From: Takakia lepidozioides
Taxonomy: Eukaryota; Streptophyta; Takakiopsida; Takakiales; Takakiaceae
Reading direction: 5' to 3'
Assembly (NCBI GenBank): GCA_030704615.1
Contig: CM060733.1
Coordinates: 60,762,001-60,822,000 of the forward strand
DNA: 60,000 bases
Shown here piece by piece: positions 58,412 to 60,000 of this stretch. Numbering within the stretch: the stretch's first letter is position 1; every line of letters begins with the position of its first letter. Below the pieces are notes generated by a model. That model saw only the letters and a list, made by a program, of their open reading frames with translations, was not told the origin of the DNA and searched no databases. Made by a program: the position numbers and the translations under genes.

Positions 58412-58672
58412 GTGACACAGCCTATCACAGCCCATCAAGGCGAAACACAGCCTATCACAGTCCATCACGACGTGACACAGCCTATCACAGCCCATCAAGG
58501 CGAAACACAGTCTATCACAGTCCATCACGACGTGACACAGCCTATCACAGCCCATCAAGGCGAAACACAGCCTATCACAGTCCATCACGACGTGACACAG
58601 CCTATCACAGCCCATCAAGGCGAAACACAGCCTATCACAGTCCATCACGACGTGACACAGCCTATCACAGCT
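58412..58672. repeat. 60-base minisatellite array, inverted copy
   Basis: More than four nearly perfect 60-base units, each with acacagcctatcacagccca, tcaaggcgaaacacagccta and tcacagtccatcacgacgtg. Only one base difference was seen among the central units, so amplification is recent. It joins the integrase frame on the minus strand, which then reads CDRLCHVVMDCDRLCFALMG repeated. Confidence 0.96.
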
Positions 58673-60000
58673 GTTTGCATTGACTATCTTAGCCAAGATA
58701 GTACATAATATTTTGTTGGTAGCCTCTGCCTGTCCATTACCCTGTGGGTAATATGTTGTACTCTTCCTATGCACAATCATGAATTCTTTAGTCAATAATT
58801 CAATGGTCTCATTTATGAAGTGACTTCCCTGATCACTGATAAATTCTAAGGGACAGCCAAATCGTGTAAGTATGTTCTCATACAGGAACCTTGCTGTGGA
58901 CTTGGCTGTGTTGTCCCTCAAAGCTTTAGCTTCCACCCACTTCGTAGTATAATCAGTGGCTGTAATTATGTACCTGTTCCGTGTATTCTTGGCTGGTGGG
59001 TTAATCGGTCCAACAAAGTCTAGTCCCCATTTCTGAAATGGTTCTGTAGGCATTGTAGGATGCAAGGCCATCCTTCTAGATCTTTGCAAAGGTCCCAGCC
59101 TCTGACACTCAGCACAACTCTGACAATACTCGTGTACATCTTTGAACAAAGTAGGCCACCAGTAACCTGCGAGTAGTATCTTCATACTGATAGTCTCTTC
59201 TCCAAAATGACCTCCAGCCACTCCTTTATGAACTTCCTCCAAAACTTTATTTACTTCATGGTGGTACAAGCATCGTTTTAGTACTCCATCAGGTCCTAGC
59301 TTATACATTCTGCTTCCTACCATAGTATAAGGTAAACCTTTGATAGCGATTCTCTTCCTCTGCTCCTTACCATAACTAGGTGGGCATTGACCATGAGTAA
59401 GGTAGTATCTGATTGGCCACTGCCGATCTAACCATTCATCTGCACTTCCTTGCACCTCCATTATAAATAAACTCGCATCAGGTAACTGATCGTCCACTCC
59501 TGTGGCGGCCTCTCCTGTTGTTAGTCGTGACAAATGATCTGCTACAAGATGCAAACGGCCAGGCTTGTAAATAACCTCGAACTCAAACTCATGCAAGATT
59601 ATTAACCACCTTGCTATCCTTCCACTAATCAAAGGTTTGTTCACCAGATATATCAGAGCCTGGTGATCCACATAAAACATAAACTTTCTTCCCAATAGGT
59701 AATGCCTGAATTTCTTGATTGCATAAATCATTGCCAGTGCTTCTCTTTCAGTTGTGCTATAGTTCCTTTCAGCACTGTTCATCAACCTGCTAGCATAGTA
59801 CACAGGTGAATCTATATTTCCTGTAACATTCTGGGCTAACACCGCTCCCAACGCTTCTCCTGATGCATCGCAGTGAACATGAAATACTACATGCCAGTGA
59901 GGGTTAATCAGCACAGGTGTAGTTGTTACTGACAGTGTAAGTTCCTCAAACGCCAGTTGACATTCAGCTGTCCAGGTAAACACTGCATCTTTCTTCAGAA
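58673..60000 (-). CDS. pol: Pol of the right Ty3/gypsy element: RNase H and integrase (5' part outside window)
   Basis: One open frame enters from the right edge (first Met at 59983) and runs leftward. RNase H: FHVHCDASGEALGAVLAQ, RNYSTTEREALAMIYAIKKF, FYVDHQALIYLVNK, LHLVADHLSRL. Integrase HHCC: VAGGHFGEETISMKILLAGY and CQSCAECQRLGPL. The catalytic core has [10 protein letters not shown] (first Asp), [13 protein letters not shown] (second Asp) and [10 protein letters not shown] (Glu). At 58672 the frame continues without a stop into the 60-base minisatellite, adding about 90 repeat-coded residues in place of the normal C-terminal domain. RT and protease lie beyond the window. Confidence 0.9.

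Noticed and set aside
58412-58672. CRISPR-like array
   Set aside because: Units are directly adjacent with no unique spacers, in a plant nuclear retrotransposon. It is a minisatellite.
58273-58708. Plus-strand open frames across the minisatellite (YHSPSRRDTA repeats)
   Set aside because: Any 60-base repeat lacking stops is open in several frames. The biologically relevant frame is the minus-strand pol read-through.

Overview
This is nuclear DNA of a land plant. Genes are split by many GT-AG introns of 100 to about 1100 bases, the protein families are plant-type (NSF, 26S proteasome RPT6, chloroplast-type diaminopimelate epimerase, F-box/kelch, PPR), and intergenic and intronic DNA is full of Ty3/gypsy retrotransposons, tRNA-derived SINEs and gene scraps. 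The PPR and F-box/kelch style suggests a seedless plant (fern, lycophyte or bryophyte). That placement is inference and the species is not resolved.

Layout. 3-518 (+): 3' end of an F-box/kelch gene. 1210-4307: a candidate Helitron-like segment with decayed gene pieces, including a frameshifted RPN5 C-terminus. 5144-18203 (-): a complete 22-exon NSF gene. All splice junctions except the first were placed and stay in phase (749 codons plus stop). Its introns hold short repeats and an antisense PPR fragment. 19201-22911 (-): a complete 9-exon RPT6 gene (404 aa). 23108-28107 (+): a complete 10-exon DapF gene (360 aa). RPT6 and DapF are divergent, with 196 bases between their start codons.

28994-30244: a 471-base inverted repeat around a loop holding a SINE. 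It abuts a broken F-box/kelch gene (30245-31440, -). 31441-34400 is gene-poor, with a SINE and a weak LAGLIDADG-like motif. 34814-38385 (+): a truncated, rearranged Ty3/gypsy element whose capsid segment is inverted and which carries 120-base tandem repeats just before RT. 38386-44553: a decayed F-box-like gene, three SINE pieces and a CACTA-like terminus.

44554-60000: two related Ty3/gypsy elements, both on the minus strand. The right copy appears inserted into the protease region of the left copy. Both carry a large coiled-coil ORF downstream of pol and GCTGTG minisatellites in the LTRs and after integrase. In the right copy the integrase C-terminus is inverted between two opposed minisatellite arrays.

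How the genes work together: the three intact genes are housekeeping functions (SNARE recycling in membrane traffic, proteasome ATPase ring, plastid lysine synthesis). They share no pathway. Only RPT6 and DapF are likely to share regulation, through their common promoter. Everything else is mobile DNA or debris.
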